53,908 bases of DNA from Burkholderiales bacterium (GCA_019748155.1 JAIEPY010000075.1:1-53908); one strand, 5' to 3'. Counted from the stretch's first letter, positions 7,502-18,338 are shown. Program-made: numbers and translations. The notes: a model not told the origin generated them from the sequence alone.

Positions 7502-9799
7502 ATGGTAGATATTACTAGTTTAGATGAGTTAGAACAAAATATTCGTGAATTATGTGTATCTTACTCATCTGGAATACAACTGAAGTTGCGAGATTTTGTT
7601 GGTGATGACGAAACGGTTAAAATAGAGAACACTATCCTCAGGTTCTATAAAAATTCTGATTTTTATAATTTAGAGTTTGTAGATTTAGAAAAAACTACAG
7701 CTAGTTTCAATAAGTTACAAGATGTTTTGTCTGACAACAACGTTTCTAGTGAACAAAAATGGGAAAACTCATACCCTGCAGTTGAAATCCTTGAAACGAA
7801 ATTAGATACTCACCCCCATGGTAACCTTAAACTTCAAATCAATAAATATGAACGATTGACACTTAATTTCTATAATTACTCTCAGAATTCATTATTTAAT
7901 GATTATATTGAAAACATAACTAAAATAATAACTATCATCTTAAAGAAATATTTTGCTCAGAATATCCATAAAACCAATTTAGCGCAACATATCCTAGAGA
8001 TGATATCTAAGACCAATATTGATATTTACGAAGAAACTGATTGTAAATATGAAGATGGTTTCTGGGATATTGCATTAAGTAATAATTGTGGGTTTACCTA
8101 TTTTTATGATAAACCTAAGAAAAATTATTATTTAAACTTCCGTGGATTTTACCTTAGCAATAATAGCGATGCTTTTACGGGAACAATAAAAGATATATTT
8201 GGTGGCGATCTGGAAGTCAAAATTAAATCCTCAACTCGTTTGGGTTCAGATGTTGCTGAGGAAATTTGTGTTAATTTTAAAGGTGAAGATAATATCTTCG
8301 AGAGTCAAGATGATTTCAAGATTAATTTCAAAAGTACTGATTTCTTTGCTATTGTTTTTAAAAATGAACAAGAATTAATTAATAACTCAAAAATTAAGCA
8401 CTTTATTGAACATTTGCTTAAACTGCAGAAAATTAAATTAGGCATTCCAGAAAACCCACCTACAATACAAGGCGTTGGTTTTGCCATCGGATTGATTAAT
8501 GAATTTGCCTTTCCCAAAGATACCCTTAAAGAGCAAATCAAGTCTATATTAATTAATCTTGGGCATAAGGAAAATAACATTCAGTTGCTGGATATAGATA
8601 TAGATGATATAACCTCAATTGAATCATCAAAGATTAATATTATTTCCAACATCTCTAGCACGGAAGGTATCAAAAGCGTAAGAGAACGTACCAACAATAA
8701 GGCAATATTCATTGCATGTGGATTGGAACACGAGTTAGCATCCGTATCTAAACAGAAAATTGTTAAAGAGTTTAAAATCCGTATTCAAAAATGTACGAAT
8801 ACTCTTACAAAAGTTGATTATGAAAATATTGGGCAAAATCTAGCCATTAATAACGACCTAAAAAAATTAAGAGAAGATATCAATAAATGCTATCATCAAG
8901 CAGATTTTTTCTTAACCTATGAAAGCGATAAAAATAGTAAGTTAAGTAAATACAAGATGAAACAGCAATCAAAACGTTTTTTCAACTTACTGCATGGGTT
9001 TCCTTTTGCTACACCAACCAAAGATGAATATGCTATGTATATGGCATTCTCTTCGGCTTTACGTTCAGCAGATTTATCACGCCAGGTAGGAGCAGTTATT
9101 ACCACCCCTAATGGTGATATCCTCGCTACTGGTGCGAATGATATTCCAAAAAGTGGCGGTGGCTTGTATCGTTCTCATCTTAATGAAGAAAATGGTAGTA
9201 TATATGATGACGCTCTTGGGCGCGATTATATGCGCGGGTTTGATTCTAACGCTATAGAGAAACAACAACTAATTGATAATATTTATGAGGCATTGAAAAG
9301 TTATGTAAATGGTGATGTGAATAAAATTAAATCAGCGATTGCAGATAGCAAACTTAAAGAGATTACCGAGTATGGACGAGTGGTGCATGCTGAAATGGAA
9401 GCATTAATGGCATGTGCTCGTGGTCATGTTAGCTCAGACGGTGCAATTCTCTACTGTACAACCTTTCCTTGTCATAACTGCGCCAAACACATCATTGCTG
9501 CGGGGATTAAACGCGTAGTTTATATTGAGCCTTATGCTAAAAGCAAAGCGTTACCATTCCATTTTGATTCAGTAGTGGATGAAGAAGAAAATCCAATTGA
9601 AACATTGATTAAAGATAAGCTTCGGAAAATTAAAGGTAATTATGAATTTATAACAAATCAATCCGAGAAAATTAGGTTTGAGAGCTTTGTTGGAGTTGGA
9701 CCTAATTTATTTCGACAATTATTCAAGATGCAAGATAATAGCCGCAAGAATAAAGATGGTACTATAAAAAATTGGCGACCACAATTAATTGATTTATAA
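7502..9799 (+). CDS. Anti-phage dCTP deaminase-like protein with a long extra N-terminal region
   Basis: A 765-residue protein. The C-terminal third is a zinc-dependent CMP/dCMP deaminase domain: H629-A-E631 in VVHAEMEAL and C657-H-N-C660 in FPCHNC, with SADLSRQVGAVI and ANDIPKSGGG upstream. This combination, preceded by an inter-domain FFNLLHGFPFATPTKDEYAMY stretch, is typical of the anti-phage dCTP deaminases that destroy the dCTP pool during infection. The middle region (about 325-480) matches the place of their kinase-like domain, but its glycine loop, GVGFAIGLINEF, lacks a GKS/GKT. Residues 1 to about 320 are an additional region I do not recognise. It has a strong RBS (AAGGGAG) and leads a three-gene block. 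Confidence 0.8.
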   Translation: MVDITSLDELEQNIRELCVSYSSGIQLKLRDFVGDDETVKIENTILRFYKNSDFYNLEFVDLEKTTASFNKLQDVLSDNNVSSEQKWENSYPAVEILETKLDTHPHGNLKLQINKYERLTLNFYNYSQNSLFNDYIENITKIITIILKKYFAQNIHKTNLAQHILEMISKTNIDIYEETDCKYEDGFWDIALSNNCGFTYFYDKPKKNYYLNFRGFYLSNNSDAFTGTIKDIFGGDLEVKIKSSTRLGSDVAEEICVNFKGEDNIFESQDDFKINFKSTDFFAIVFKNEQELINNSKIKHFIEHLLKLQKIKLGIPENPPTIQGVGFAIGLINEFAFPKDTLKEQIKSILINLGHKENNIQLLDIDIDDITSIESSKINIISNISSTEGIKSVRERTNNKAIFIACGLEHELASVSKQKIVKEFKIRIQKCTNTLTKVDYENIGQNLAINNDLKKLREDINKCYHQADFFLTYESDKNSKLSKYKMKQQSKRFFNLLHGFPFATPTKDEYAMYMAFSSALRSADLSRQVGAVITTPNGDILATGANDIPKSGGGLYRSHLNEENGSIYDDALGRDYMRGFDSNAIEKQQLIDNIYEALKSYVNGDVNKIKSAIADSKLKEITEYGRVVHAEMEALMACARGHVSSDGAILYCTTFPCHNCAKHIIAAGIKRVVYIEPYAKSKALPFHFDSVVDEEENPIETLIKDKLRKIKGNYEFITNQSEKIRFESFVGVGPNLFRQLFKMQDNSRKNKDGTIKNWRPQLIDL

Positions 9800-9825
9800 A
9801 CATCGGTAATTTAGAGGGGTAAAGT

Positions 9826-11895
9826 ATGACGATTATTTTTAATTCAGTAAGAGCGCTAGAATTATTAAGAATAGCAACCAATAATTCTGAGGCTAATTTT
9901 AGAGAAAACCAAAATATTGCAATTCAAACAATTGTTGAAGGTGGTCGCCTCTTAGTGGTGCAAAAAACTGGCTGGGGAAAAAGCTTTGTTTACTTTATCG
10001 CGACTAAACTGTTAAGAGAACAAGGTTGCGGTGTCGCTTTATTAGTTTCTCCACTATTGGCACTAATGCGCAATCAACTTGAAGCAGCTAAATCCATGGG
10101 CGTAAGTGCAGTCGTCATTAATTCTGATAATCGTGATGATCGGGATACCCTTTATGGACAGATAAAAAATAATTCAGTTGACATTGTATTAATTTCTCCA
10201 GAGCAATTATCTAATGAATGGTTTGTTAGTAATGTGCTTAGTCATATTGCTGAGTCATTATCTATGTTGGTTATTGATGAGGCGCATTGTATATCTGATT
10301 GGGGGCATGATTTTAGACCTGACTATCGTAAAATTCAAAGTATACTCAAAAGATTGCCATCAAATACCAGAGTACTAGCAACAACTGCGACCGCGAATGA
10401 TCGTGTTATTTCTGACTTGAAAATAATATTTAGTGGCGATTTGGATATAATTCGTGGGGATTTGTCAAGAAATTCATTAAAATTGCAAACCATTAAATTA
10501 AATACCCCTGAGGAGCGATTAGCGTGGCTAGCTAAAAATATTCCACCGCTATCAGGCAGTGGGATTGTTTATGCACTTACGCAAAAAGACGCAGAGATGG
10601 TTGCTAGTTGGTTACAAACGCAGAATATTAGCGCAAAACCGTATCATGCAGGTCTCACCAAAGAAGATAAACTAATTTATGAAGACGAATTAAAAGATAA
10701 CCAGATAAAAGCATTAGTAGCTACAACTGCGCTAGGTATGGGTTACGATAAGCCTGATATTGGTTTTGTAATACATTATCAAATGCCTAATTCTGTCGTT
10801 TCATATTATCAACAAGTTGGACGGGCAGGGCGAGCCATTGATTTTGCGTATGGTATTTTATTAAGCGGTGCAGAAGATACCAATATTATTGATTATTTTA
10901 TTAATAATGCTTTTCCCTCCCGTGAGTTAGTAGCTCAAATTTTGGAGGAATTTGACAAAGCTTCTGATGGATTAAGTTTAACTGAGTTACAGGCGAAGGT
11001 AAATATCAAAAAAGGCAAACTTGAGCAAGTCCTGAAAATTTTATCGCTTGAAGAGCCTACACCGATAGTAAAAGATGGTTCTAAATATCGTCTGACGATT
11101 ACTACATTACCAGAATCGTTTTGGAATAAGGTAAAACGTTTAATGCAGCTAAGATACGCTGAAGTACAGGAAATGCAAGAATATGTCAAATTACAATCTG
11201 GGCATATGCAATTTTTGATCGAAGCATTAAATGGTGACGCAAGCAATTATATAGAATCGGCATTGCCAGAGGTTGAAAACACAATTAGTACAGAGATGAT
11301 TGCAAATGCGCAACAATTTTTGTTTAGTAATTGGTTAACTATTGAACCGCGTAAGAAATTTATGCAAAAATTAGAAATATATGATGTCGGTGGTAATATT
11401 AGACCTGAATTACAATTACAACAAGGTAAGGTCTTGAGTGCATGGAATGACGCAGGTTGGGGCAGATTAGTTAGTAGTGGTAAATATCAAGATAAATATT
11501 TTGCTGATAAATTGATTGTCGCTAGCGCCAAGTTAATTTCAGAATGGAATATTGAGTTTGATTGCGTTGTACCAATTCCGTCTTTACGCCATCCTAATTT
11601 AGTGTCTGATTTTGCAGAAAGATTAGCCAAAGAGCTTGGTAAGCAATTTAAACCAATTATTCAGATTACTGAATTAAGACCAGAGCAAAAAACCATGCAA
11701 AATAGTATAAAACAATCTTTAAATTTAGATGGAAGCTTTGAATTAACCGAGACACCACCACAAGGTTGTATTTTATTGGTAGATGATATGGTGGATTCAC
11801 GGTGGACGCTAACGATCGCGGGATGGTTATTACAAAAAAATGGGAGTGGTAAGGTATACCCTTTTGCTCTATCAAAAGTAGGAAGTGGTGATTAA
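9826..11895 (+). CDS. RecQ-family DNA helicase fused to a phosphoribosyltransferase domain
   Basis: A 689-residue protein. Residues 1 to about 340 form a RecQ helicase core: Walker A as G49-W-G51-K52-S53, DEAH box at D151-H154 in DEAHCISDWGHDFRPDY, TTATAN, and motif VI as QQVGRAGR. The zinc-binding cysteines of the RecQ RQC domain and an HRDC domain are absent. About residues 555-689 form a PRTase fold, with the PRPP-binding loop at VDDMVDS (D653, D654). The helicase-PRTase fusion next to a DprA-like gene resembles ShosTA, in which a PRTase-domain toxin pairs with a DprA-like antitoxin. It is 26 bp after the deaminase and 3 bp before the DprA-like gene. Not a housekeeping recQ. Confidence 0.85.
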   Translation: MTIIFNSVRALELLRIATNNSEANFRENQNIAIQTIVEGGRLLVVQKTGWGKSFVYFIATKLLREQGCGVALLVSPLLALMRNQLEAAKSMGVSAVVINSDNRDDRDTLYGQIKNNSVDIVLISPEQLSNEWFVSNVLSHIAESLSMLVIDEAHCISDWGHDFRPDYRKIQSILKRLPSNTRVLATTATANDRVISDLKIIFSGDLDIIRGDLSRNSLKLQTIKLNTPEERLAWLAKNIPPLSGSGIVYALTQKDAEMVASWLQTQNISAKPYHAGLTKEDKLIYEDELKDNQIKALVATTALGMGYDKPDIGFVIHYQMPNSVVSYYQQVGRAGRAIDFAYGILLSGAEDTNIIDYFINNAFPSRELVAQILEEFDKASDGLSLTELQAKVNIKKGKLEQVLKILSLEEPTPIVKDGSKYRLTITTLPESFWNKVKRLMQLRYAEVQEMQEYVKLQSGHMQFLIEALNGDASNYIESALPEVENTISTEMIANAQQFLFSNWLTIEPRKKFMQKLEIYDVGGNIRPELQLQQGKVLSAWNDAGWGRLVSSGKYQDKYFADKLIVASAKLISEWNIEFDCVVPIPSLRHPNLVSDFAERLAKELGKQFKPIIQITELRPEQKTMQNSIKQSLNLDGSFELTETPPQGCILLVDDMVDSRWTLTIAGWLLQKNGSGKVYPFALSKVGSGD

Positions 11896-11898
11896 ATT

Positions 11899-13167
11899 AT
11901 GAATATATCAGAAAATACACAAGCAATATTACTGCTTAATGCGCCATTATTATATTGCAATAAATCTCAGGGTATTAAGCCATTAAGTTTAAAAGAATAT
12001 GAATTTATTTCAGATGAATTAAAGCGTTGTGGTTATCAACCTAAAGATTTATTATCGGACGGATCTATAAAACTTCTTGAAAAGCTTAAACATATCGTTT
12101 CAGCCCAAAGGTTATCTGAGCTTTTAGGCAGAGGATTTTTACTCGCTCAATGTTTGGATTATTGGTCTTCAAGAGGGATTTGGGTTATTAGTCGTGCGGA
12201 TGATGCATATCCACAAATTTATAAACAACGCCTCAGAAATAAATCGCCGATACTGATTTATGGATGTGGAGATAAAAATATCTTAACTCAAGGAGGTGTT
12301 GCTATTGTTGGTTCTCGGGATATTGGAGAAAATGTTGTAGCTTATACCGTTAGCCAAATTAATAATTTAGTTAAATTGTCTCAAAATATTATTTCTGGCG
12401 GTGCACGTGGCGTTGATCGAGTTAGTATGTTATCGTGCTTAGACAGTGGTGGCTACAGCTGCGGTGTCTTAGCTGATAGTTTAGCTAAGTCTGTTTTGAA
12501 TGCTGAGTATCGTAAATATATTGCTACTGGTAAGCTAGTACTTATTTCAGCAGTAGATCCAGATGCTGGTTTTAATGTTGGCAATGCAATGGCGAGAAAT
12601 AAATATATCTATGCGTTAGCTCATGCTGGATTAGTCGTAAATTCAGATTTTGCCAAGGGTGGGACTTGGGCTGGAGCTATTGAAGTTTTAAAAGAGCAGC
12701 CACAATTTCCGCTTTTTGTTCGAGAAAATGATTTAACAAATAAGGCATTTATGGAATTATGTAAGTTGGGGGCGCACTTATGGGCGACACCCAAAACTAA
12801 AAATGATTTAAATTTTTTATTAAATCGACAAAAACATATTGTGGCAGGTACAAAAAAAGCTCAAGATCTTTTTAATTCAGATGAGAAAAAAATAATAAAT
12901 AGAGCGCGACATAATGAACTAAAAGATAACAGTATTGATGTTTTGGCATATCAATATTTTAATGAACTAATTTTAAATTATTTAGATGAACCAAAGAGCA
13001 AGAAAGATTTGCAACAAACATTCTCTTTCATAAGCAAAAATATTTTTAATCAGTGGGTTGACTCAATGCTAAAAGAACATATGATTGAAATGATAAAAAT
13101 CAAACGCTCGATGGTATTTTGCAAAGTAAAAAATACTCAAAATCTATTTTCTTCAGGGTTGATCTAG
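11899..13167 (+). CDS. DprA/Smf-like protein, candidate partner or antitoxin of the RecQ-PRTase protein
   Basis: A 422-residue protein. The middle part (about residues 95-275) is a DprA-type Rossmann fold: [21 protein letters not shown], then [23 protein letters not shown] and later the [14 protein letters not shown] and KGGTWAGA stretches. The N-terminal 90 residues and the C-terminal 140 are family-unlike; the C-terminus looks like a winged-helix ([20 protein letters not shown]). DprA loads RecA on single-stranded DNA in transformation, but relatives serve as ShosA-type antitoxins. Coupling to the RecQ-PRTase gene by 3 bp favours the latter role. Its stop ends 1 bp before the metH start codon. 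Confidence 0.8.
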   Translation: MNISENTQAILLLNAPLLYCNKSQGIKPLSLKEYEFISDELKRCGYQPKDLLSDGSIKLLEKLKHIVSAQRLSELLGRGFLLAQCLDYWSSRGIWVISRADDAYPQIYKQRLRNKSPILIYGCGDKNILTQGGVAIVGSRDIGENVVAYTVSQINNLVKLSQNIISGGARGVDRVSMLSCLDSGGYSCGVLADSLAKSVLNAEYRKYIATGKLVLISAVDPDAGFNVGNAMARNKYIYALAHAGLVVNSDFAKGGTWAGAIEVLKEQPQFPLFVRENDLTNKAFMELCKLGAHLWATPKTKNDLNFLLNRQKHIVAGTKKAQDLFNSDEKKIINRARHNELKDNSIDVLAYQYFNELILNYLDEPKSKKDLQQTFSFISKNIFNQWVDSMLKEHMIEMIKIKRSMVFCKVKNTQNLFSSGLI

Positions 13168-13168
13168 T

Positions 13169-16100
13169 ATGCAGCAATCTCCATTAATCAATGAATTACA
13201 ACAAACCCTACACAAACGCATCATGTTCCTCGATGGAGCGATGGGCACAGTTATCCAGAACTATAAACTCAGCGAAGATGATTTTCGTGGTGAACGTTTT
13301 CACGATCACCCGCTGGATTTAAAAGGCAATAATGATTTATTGGTTTTAACCCGCCCGGATATTATCAAAGAAATCTATAAAAATTATTTACTAGCCGGTA
13401 GCGATATAATTGAAAGTAATACCTTTTCAGCAAATATAATCTCACAAAAAGATTATGGGCTGGAGCATCTGGTTGAAGAGTTAAATACTGCGGCTGTCAC
13501 GCTTGCCAAAGAGGTTTGCAACGAAGTAATGCAAGAATATCCTGAGCGTAAATGCTATGTTGCTGGTGCTATTGGTCCTACTAACGTAACCTTATCCATT
13601 TCACCAGATGTTAATAATCCAGCTTATCGCAGCCATAGCTTTGCCCAATTAAAAACAGTTTACTACCAGCAAGCCAAAGCCTTAATCGCAGCGGGAGCAG
13701 ATATTCTATTGCCTGAGACTTCTTTTGATACCCTCAATATGAAAGCTTGTTTGGCAGCAATTGGGCAAGTTGAAGCCGAAACCAATACTAAGTACCCACT
13801 AATTATTTCAGTAACGATTACCGATTTATCAGGACGGACGCTTTCAGGGCAAACGATTGAAGCCTTTTGGTACTCAATCGCTCATGCCAAACCTCTAGCC
13901 GTCGGGATTAATTGTGCCCTAGGCGCTAAAGATATGGCACCCTATATCGCAGCATTAGCCAAAATCAGTGATTGTTTTATTAGTTGCTACCCCAATGCGG
14001 GTTTACCTAATCCTCTGGCACCTACGGGCTATGATGAAACTCCGGAAATGACCGCAGAATACATTTATGACATTGCCAAGCACCATACTTTAAATTTAAT
14101 TGGTGGCTGTTGTGGTACTACTCCAGAGCATATTGCGGCAATTGTTGCCAAAACCAAAAATATCACGCCACACACGCCAAGTTTAGCAACTAGCGCGACC
14201 TTCTTATCCGGATTAGAGCCACTACTAATTGATAATAGCCAAACCCCGCAATTTTACATGGTTGGTGAACGAAGTAACGTTGCCGGATCGCCCAAATTTG
14301 CCCGGCTGATCCGCGAAGGAAATTTTAGCGAAGCGCTCGAAATTGCCAAACAACAAGTTGAAAATGGCGCAAATGTAATTGATATCAACTTTGACGATGG
14401 AATGCTCGATGCCGTTGAATGCATGACTAAATTCCTCAATCTGGTTGCCAGTGAACCGGAAATCAGCCGTGTACCAATCATGATCGATTCGTCCAAATTT
14501 GAAGTAATTGAAGCTGGTTTGCAATGTATCCAGGGCAAAGGAATTGTCAATTCTATTTCACTTAAAGGTGGCGAAAAAGAATTTTTACATCAGGCACAAG
14601 TTATCCAAAAGTACGGTGCAGCCGTAGTGGTAATGGCGTTTGATGAACAAGGTCAGGCAGCTAGTAAAGAAGATAAAGTAGCAATTGCTAAGCGTGCATA
14701 CAAATTACTTACCGAGAAAATTGATTTCAATCCAGCAGATATTATCTTTGATGTCAATATCCTGACCGTGGCGACTGGAATTGAAGAGCATAATAGCTAT
14801 GGAATCAATTTTATTGAAGCGGTACGTGAAATCAAACAATGCTGCCCACGCGCGCTAACCTCAGGTGGTGTCTCCAATCTATCGTTCTCATTCCGTGGCA
14901 ATAATATTGTCCGTGAAGCAATGCATGCAGTATTTCTCTACCACGCAATTAAAGCTGACTTTGATATGGCTATCGTTAATGCCGGAATGCTCTCAATTTA
15001 TGATGAAATTGACAAACCATTACGCGATGCCTGTGAACGGGTTATTCTCAATCTGGATGACAAAGCAACTGAAGATTTATTGGATCTCGCAGAACAATAC
15101 AAAGGACAAGCTAATAGCGTCGAACAAGTCGATGCCTGGCGCGGATGGGAGTTGGAAGAACGCATCAGCCACGCACTGATTAAAGGATTTGAAACCCACA
15201 TTGTTGAAGACACTACCCTTGCACTAGCAAAATATGGCACACCACTCAATGTAATTGAACAACCGCTGATGAATGGGATGAAGATTGTCGGACAACTCTT
15301 TGGCGAAGGTAAAATGTTCCTTCCTCAGGTCGTAAAATCGGCACGGGTAATGAAACGCGCGGTTGCCTATCTTGAACCTTTTATGGAAGCAATCGCAGCA
15401 GAACAACAAACCAGCCAAGCTAAACCAGTTGTCATTATGGCAACCGTCAAAGGTGATGTGCATGATATCGGTAAAAATATCGTAGCACTTGTCTTGCGTT
15501 GCAACGGTTATGATGTAGTTGATCTCGGCGTTATGGTTAGCTGCCAAAAGATAATCGACGCTGCCCGTGAACATAATGCAGCATTTATTGGCATGAGTGG
15601 ACTAATTACCCCATCTTTGGATGAAATGATTTATAACGTCCAACAGTTTGAAGAACAAGGTTTCACTATTCCAGTTTTAATCGGCGGCGCAACCACTTCC
15701 AAGCTACACACCGCAGTTAAAATTATGCAACATTACAGCTCACCAGTAGTCCATGTTAACGATGCTTCATTGGTTGCCGAAGTATGCAGTAAACTGCTCA
15801 ATCCACTAAGTTATGATAGTTATATCGCCGAAGTCCGCGCCCAATACGCCAAATTGCGGGATGATCATTACACAATGCAACGTAAGGTAGAATTACCCAG
15901 CTACAGCGAAGCACTTGCCAAAAAATTTACCAGCGATTGGACAACTCTGGAAATCGCCCAACCTCAGCAACTTGGTGTGCATAAATTAAATCTTGAGTTA
16001 GCGGAGATCGCCGAATATATTGATTGGTCACCATTATTCTGGGCATGGGGCTTTAAAGGCATGTTCCCCAAAATCATGGATAATAAAGATTATGGTCGTG

Positions 16101-16843
16101 AATGTCTTAAAATCTATAATGATGCCAAAAAAATGCTTGGTGAAATCATCCGTAAACAATTATTTACACCACAGGCAGTAGTTGGCTGGTGGCAGGCACA
16201 AAGTCATAATGATGATGTCTATCTGTATAATCCTGATGAATCGCCACTAGAAACCTTATGCTTCTTACGTCAGCAAAATGACAAAGCAATCAATTATTCA
16301 TTAGCCGATTATATTGCACCACGCGACTCAGGGCGAATGGACTATCTGGGTGCTTTTGTAGTTATAATGGAGAATGTTGAGAAATTAGCTCAGCATTACG
16401 AAGCACAAGATGATGATTACCACGCAATTATGGCAAAAGTCCTTGGTGATCGACTAGTCGAAGCTCAAGCAGAATGCGCCCATAAGAAAATGCGCGAATT
16501 TTGTGGTTATGGAATTGGTGAAAATCTATCCAACGAAGACTTGATTTATGAACGTTATCGTGGCATTCGCCCGGCACCAGGTTATCCTGCCTGCCCGGAA
16601 CATACCGAAAAAGGTAAAATCTGGCAGCTACTGGATGCGCAAAATAATACCGGAGCTATTTTAACCGAAAGCTATGCGATGTATCCGGCAAGCTCAGTTT
16701 CTGGCTTTTATTTTAACCATCCGGAATCCAAATATTTTGCAGTCGGTAAATTAACTCAGGATCAGGTTGCCGACTATGCCACACGTAAAGGTATGAGCTT
16801 AGCCGAAGCTGAAAAATGGTTAGCCCCGAATTTAGGATATTAA
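13169..16843 (+). CDS. metH: Cobalamin-dependent methionine synthase
   Basis: A full-length 1224-residue MetH, which transfers a methyl group from methyltetrahydrofolate through cobalamin to homocysteine. All four modules can be followed: the homocysteine-binding barrel with zinc ligands C249 (INCALG) and C314-C315 (GGCCGT); the pterin-binding barrel starting near [13 protein letters not shown]; the cobalamin module with the axial histidine H765 in DVHDIGKNI; and the SAM-binding reactivation domain with [15 protein letters not shown]. It lies 1 bp after the DprA-like gene, so its own promoter and RBS must be inside that gene or it depends on read-through. No cobalamin riboswitch was seen upstream. 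Confidence 0.97.
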   Translation: MQQSPLINELQQTLHKRIMFLDGAMGTVIQNYKLSEDDFRGERFHDHPLDLKGNNDLLVLTRPDIIKEIYKNYLLAGSDIIESNTFSANIISQKDYGLEHLVEELNTAAVTLAKEVCNEVMQEYPERKCYVAGAIGPTNVTLSISPDVNNPAYRSHSFAQLKTVYYQQAKALIAAGADILLPETSFDTLNMKACLAAIGQVEAETNTKYPLIISVTITDLSGRTLSGQTIEAFWYSIAHAKPLAVGINCALGAKDMAPYIAALAKISDCFISCYPNAGLPNPLAPTGYDETPEMTAEYIYDIAKHHTLNLIGGCCGTTPEHIAAIVAKTKNITPHTPSLATSATFLSGLEPLLIDNSQTPQFYMVGERSNVAGSPKFARLIREGNFSEALEIAKQQVENGANVIDINFDDGMLDAVECMTKFLNLVASEPEISRVPIMIDSSKFEVIEAGLQCIQGKGIVNSISLKGGEKEFLHQAQVIQKYGAAVVVMAFDEQGQAASKEDKVAIAKRAYKLLTEKIDFNPADIIFDVNILTVATGIEEHNSYGINFIEAVREIKQCCPRALTSGGVSNLSFSFRGNNIVREAMHAVFLYHAIKADFDMAIVNAGMLSIYDEIDKPLRDACERVILNLDDKATEDLLDLAEQYKGQANSVEQVDAWRGWELEERISHALIKGFETHIVEDTTLALAKYGTPLNVIEQPLMNGMKIVGQLFGEGKMFLPQVVKSARVMKRAVAYLEPFMEAIAAEQQTSQAKPVVIMATVKGDVHDIGKNIVALVLRCNGYDVVDLGVMVSCQKIIDAAREHNAAFIGMSGLITPSLDEMIYNVQQFEEQGFTIPVLIGGATTSKLHTAVKIMQHYSSPVVHVNDASLVAEVCSKLLNPLSYDSYIAEVRAQYAKLRDDHYTMQRKVELPSYSEALAKKFTSDWTTLEIAQPQQLGVHKLNLELAEIAEYIDWSPLFWAWGFKGMFPKIMDNKDYGRECLKIYNDAKKMLGEIIRKQLFTPQAVVGWWQAQSHNDDVYLYNPDESPLETLCFLRQQNDKAINYSLADYIAPRDSGRMDYLGAFVVIMENVEKLAQHYEAQDDDYHAIMAKVLGDRLVEAQAECAHKKMREFCGYGIGENLSNEDLIYERYRGIRPAPGYPACPEHTEKGKIWQLLDAQNNTGAILTESYAMYPASSVSGFYFNHPESKYFAVGKLTQDQVADYATRKGMSLAEAEKWLAPNLGY

Positions 16844-17210
16844 CTAATGTGTTGCGCACTTTGTTCCGCCTCTAGGTAAGCACGCATTTCTCACAGAAGC
16901 GGGAGTCTATGCACTAGAAGTCATTGCTATATTAACTTATTGGATCCCGCATGCGCGAGGATAATATATTTATAGATCGATGCGTGATCTGAGTATGGCT
17001 GTAGTACACAAATTTTATGTATCAGTATATAAAATTTGTGTACTGGTATAAGTGATAATTCTTAGTTTGTATTTGCGGGATGAAAGTTTAGCTATATAAC
17101 TTAATAGTTCTGAAAATAATACCAAATGATTAGCTACAAAATTTATGCATTATTTGCATTATAATATCGTAAGCACTGTTCCGGCAAGTATGCCTTTTAG
17201 GGAAATAATT
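16844..17210. other. Intergenic region between metH and the second defence block
   Basis: About 370 bp without a gene if the downstream CDS starts at 17211. It contains a 16-bp perfect inverted repeat (17003-17044). The first 110 bp has GCGGGAGTCTATGC and TTGGATCCCGCATGCGCGAGG, which look like a decayed copy of the small palindromic repeat units with CGGGAAT/ATTCCCG ends found in many proteobacteria; too degraded to be sure. Confidence 0.45.
17003..17044. repeat. 16-bp perfect inverted repeat upstream of the DUF262/HEPN/R-M block
   Basis: Left arm AGTACACAAATTTTAT (17003-17018) and right arm ATAAAATTTGTGTACT (17029-17044) are exact reverse complements separated by ten bases. There is no T-run after either arm, so it looks more like an operator for a dimeric regulator, or an RNA hairpin in the leader, than an intrinsic terminator. 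Confidence 0.8.
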
Positions 17211-18338
17211 ATGAAATTAAATTTATTTGAGTTTGAGAAAAGAATTGTACCACCAAATTCATCAAACTTTCAACAAGATATTATTAGTCACGTAAATAGT
17301 CGTGATCGGATAATAAGTGAATTTTCAAGGATTCCACTAAATTCAATAATTAGCTTGCATGAAAAATCTTATTTTAAATTAGATCCCGAGTATCAACGGC
17401 ACTTAAAGTGGTCAGACTCTCAAAAATCTAAACTTATAGAGTCCTTAATTCTTAATATTCCGATTCCTCCAGTCTTCTTGTATGAGTACTCGCTATCAAA
17501 AACAGAGGTTATGGATGGAATACAAAGAATCTCTGCAATAATTGATTTTTTATCAAATAAGTATAAATTGAAAGATTTACTCTTTTTACATGAATTAAAT
17601 GGTAAAAAATTCTCTGAACTTGATGAAGATAGCCAGAATAGTATAACAAGGAGACATTTGTCAGCTATTATTATTTTGAATGAATCATCAAATAATTCAA
17701 TAAAAGAGAAGCAAATTAAAAGACTAATTTTTGAAAGATTAAATACCGGAGGTGTCAAGTTAACATCTCAGGAAGTCCGCCACGCTATTTATCCAGGAAA
17801 ATTTTTAGATGTATGTATTGAGTTAGCTAAAGAAGAAAGTTTTAAGAAGCTATGGGATATTGAAAATAATGCGCGTGGTTCATTAGATAGAAAATATGAG
17901 GAGTTAGTTCTTAGGTTTTTTGCGTTAAGATCTATAAGTGCATTACATACGGATAATAAAAATATCGAAGATTTATTAGATAAATATCTATACTTTGCTA
18001 ATCAATTAGCAGAGGAAGAAATTGATAAACTTGTCTACTTATTTAAAACTACAATGAATACGATATTAGAAACCTTAGGAGTGACTGCTTTTCAAAAAAA
18101 CTCAAAAGGACTCAAAGCAAAAGTCTTAAGTGATCCAATTATGTTAGTATTTTCGAATTATGTTAATGAGATGGCTGCAAAATTGATTGATAAAAAAGAA
18201 ATTCTCATAGATAAATTTCAGTTAATTAAATATGATGCACCAGAAAATAAAAAATTATTTAATGGTAAATATTGGTCAATTAAATTACTAAATGCTAGGT
18301 GTGATTTTTTTGATGAATTGCTAAAAAAATGCCTGTAA
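17211..18338 (+). CDS. DUF262 (GmrSD-like) domain protein
   Basis: A 375-residue protein if started at the ATG at 17211, which has AGGGA eight bases upstream; a longer frame from 17145 has no RBS and is less likely. The DUF262 signature is clear: YQRHLKWSDSQKSKLIESL (Y61-Q62-R63) and VMDGIQR (D102, Q105, R106), then ERLNTGGVKLTSQEVRHAIY. DUF262 is a ParB-like nuclease/NTPase domain found in the modification-dependent enzyme GmrSD and other phage-defence proteins. The C-terminal GmrSD DUF1524 HNH nuclease is absent. It overlaps the following HEPN gene by 10 bp, so the two are translationally coupled. Confidence 0.85.
   Translation: MKLNLFEFEKRIVPPNSSNFQQDIISHVNSRDRIISEFSRIPLNSIISLHEKSYFKLDPEYQRHLKWSDSQKSKLIESLILNIPIPPVFLYEYSLSKTEVMDGIQRISAIIDFLSNKYKLKDLLFLHELNGKKFSELDEDSQNSITRRHLSAIIILNESSNNSIKEKQIKRLIFERLNTGGVKLTSQEVRHAIYPGKFLDVCIELAKEESFKKLWDIENNARGSLDRKYEELVLRFFALRSISALHTDNKNIEDLLDKYLYFANQLAEEEIDKLVYLFKTTMNTILETLGVTAFQKNSKGLKAKVLSDPIMLVFSNYVNEMAAKLIDKKEILIDKFQLIKYDAPENKKLFNGKYWSIKLLNARCDFFDELLKKCL

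Noticed and set aside
16860-16970. Possible degraded small palindromic repeat after metH
   Set aside because: The GCGGGAGTCTATGC and GGATCCCGCATGCGCG pieces look like such units, but the arms no longer match well enough to define boundaries.
17145-17210. Longer N-terminus of the DUF262 protein from the upstream ATG
   Set aside because: The ATG at 17211 has an RBS and gives a typical N-terminus; the first 22 residues of the longer frame look non-coding.
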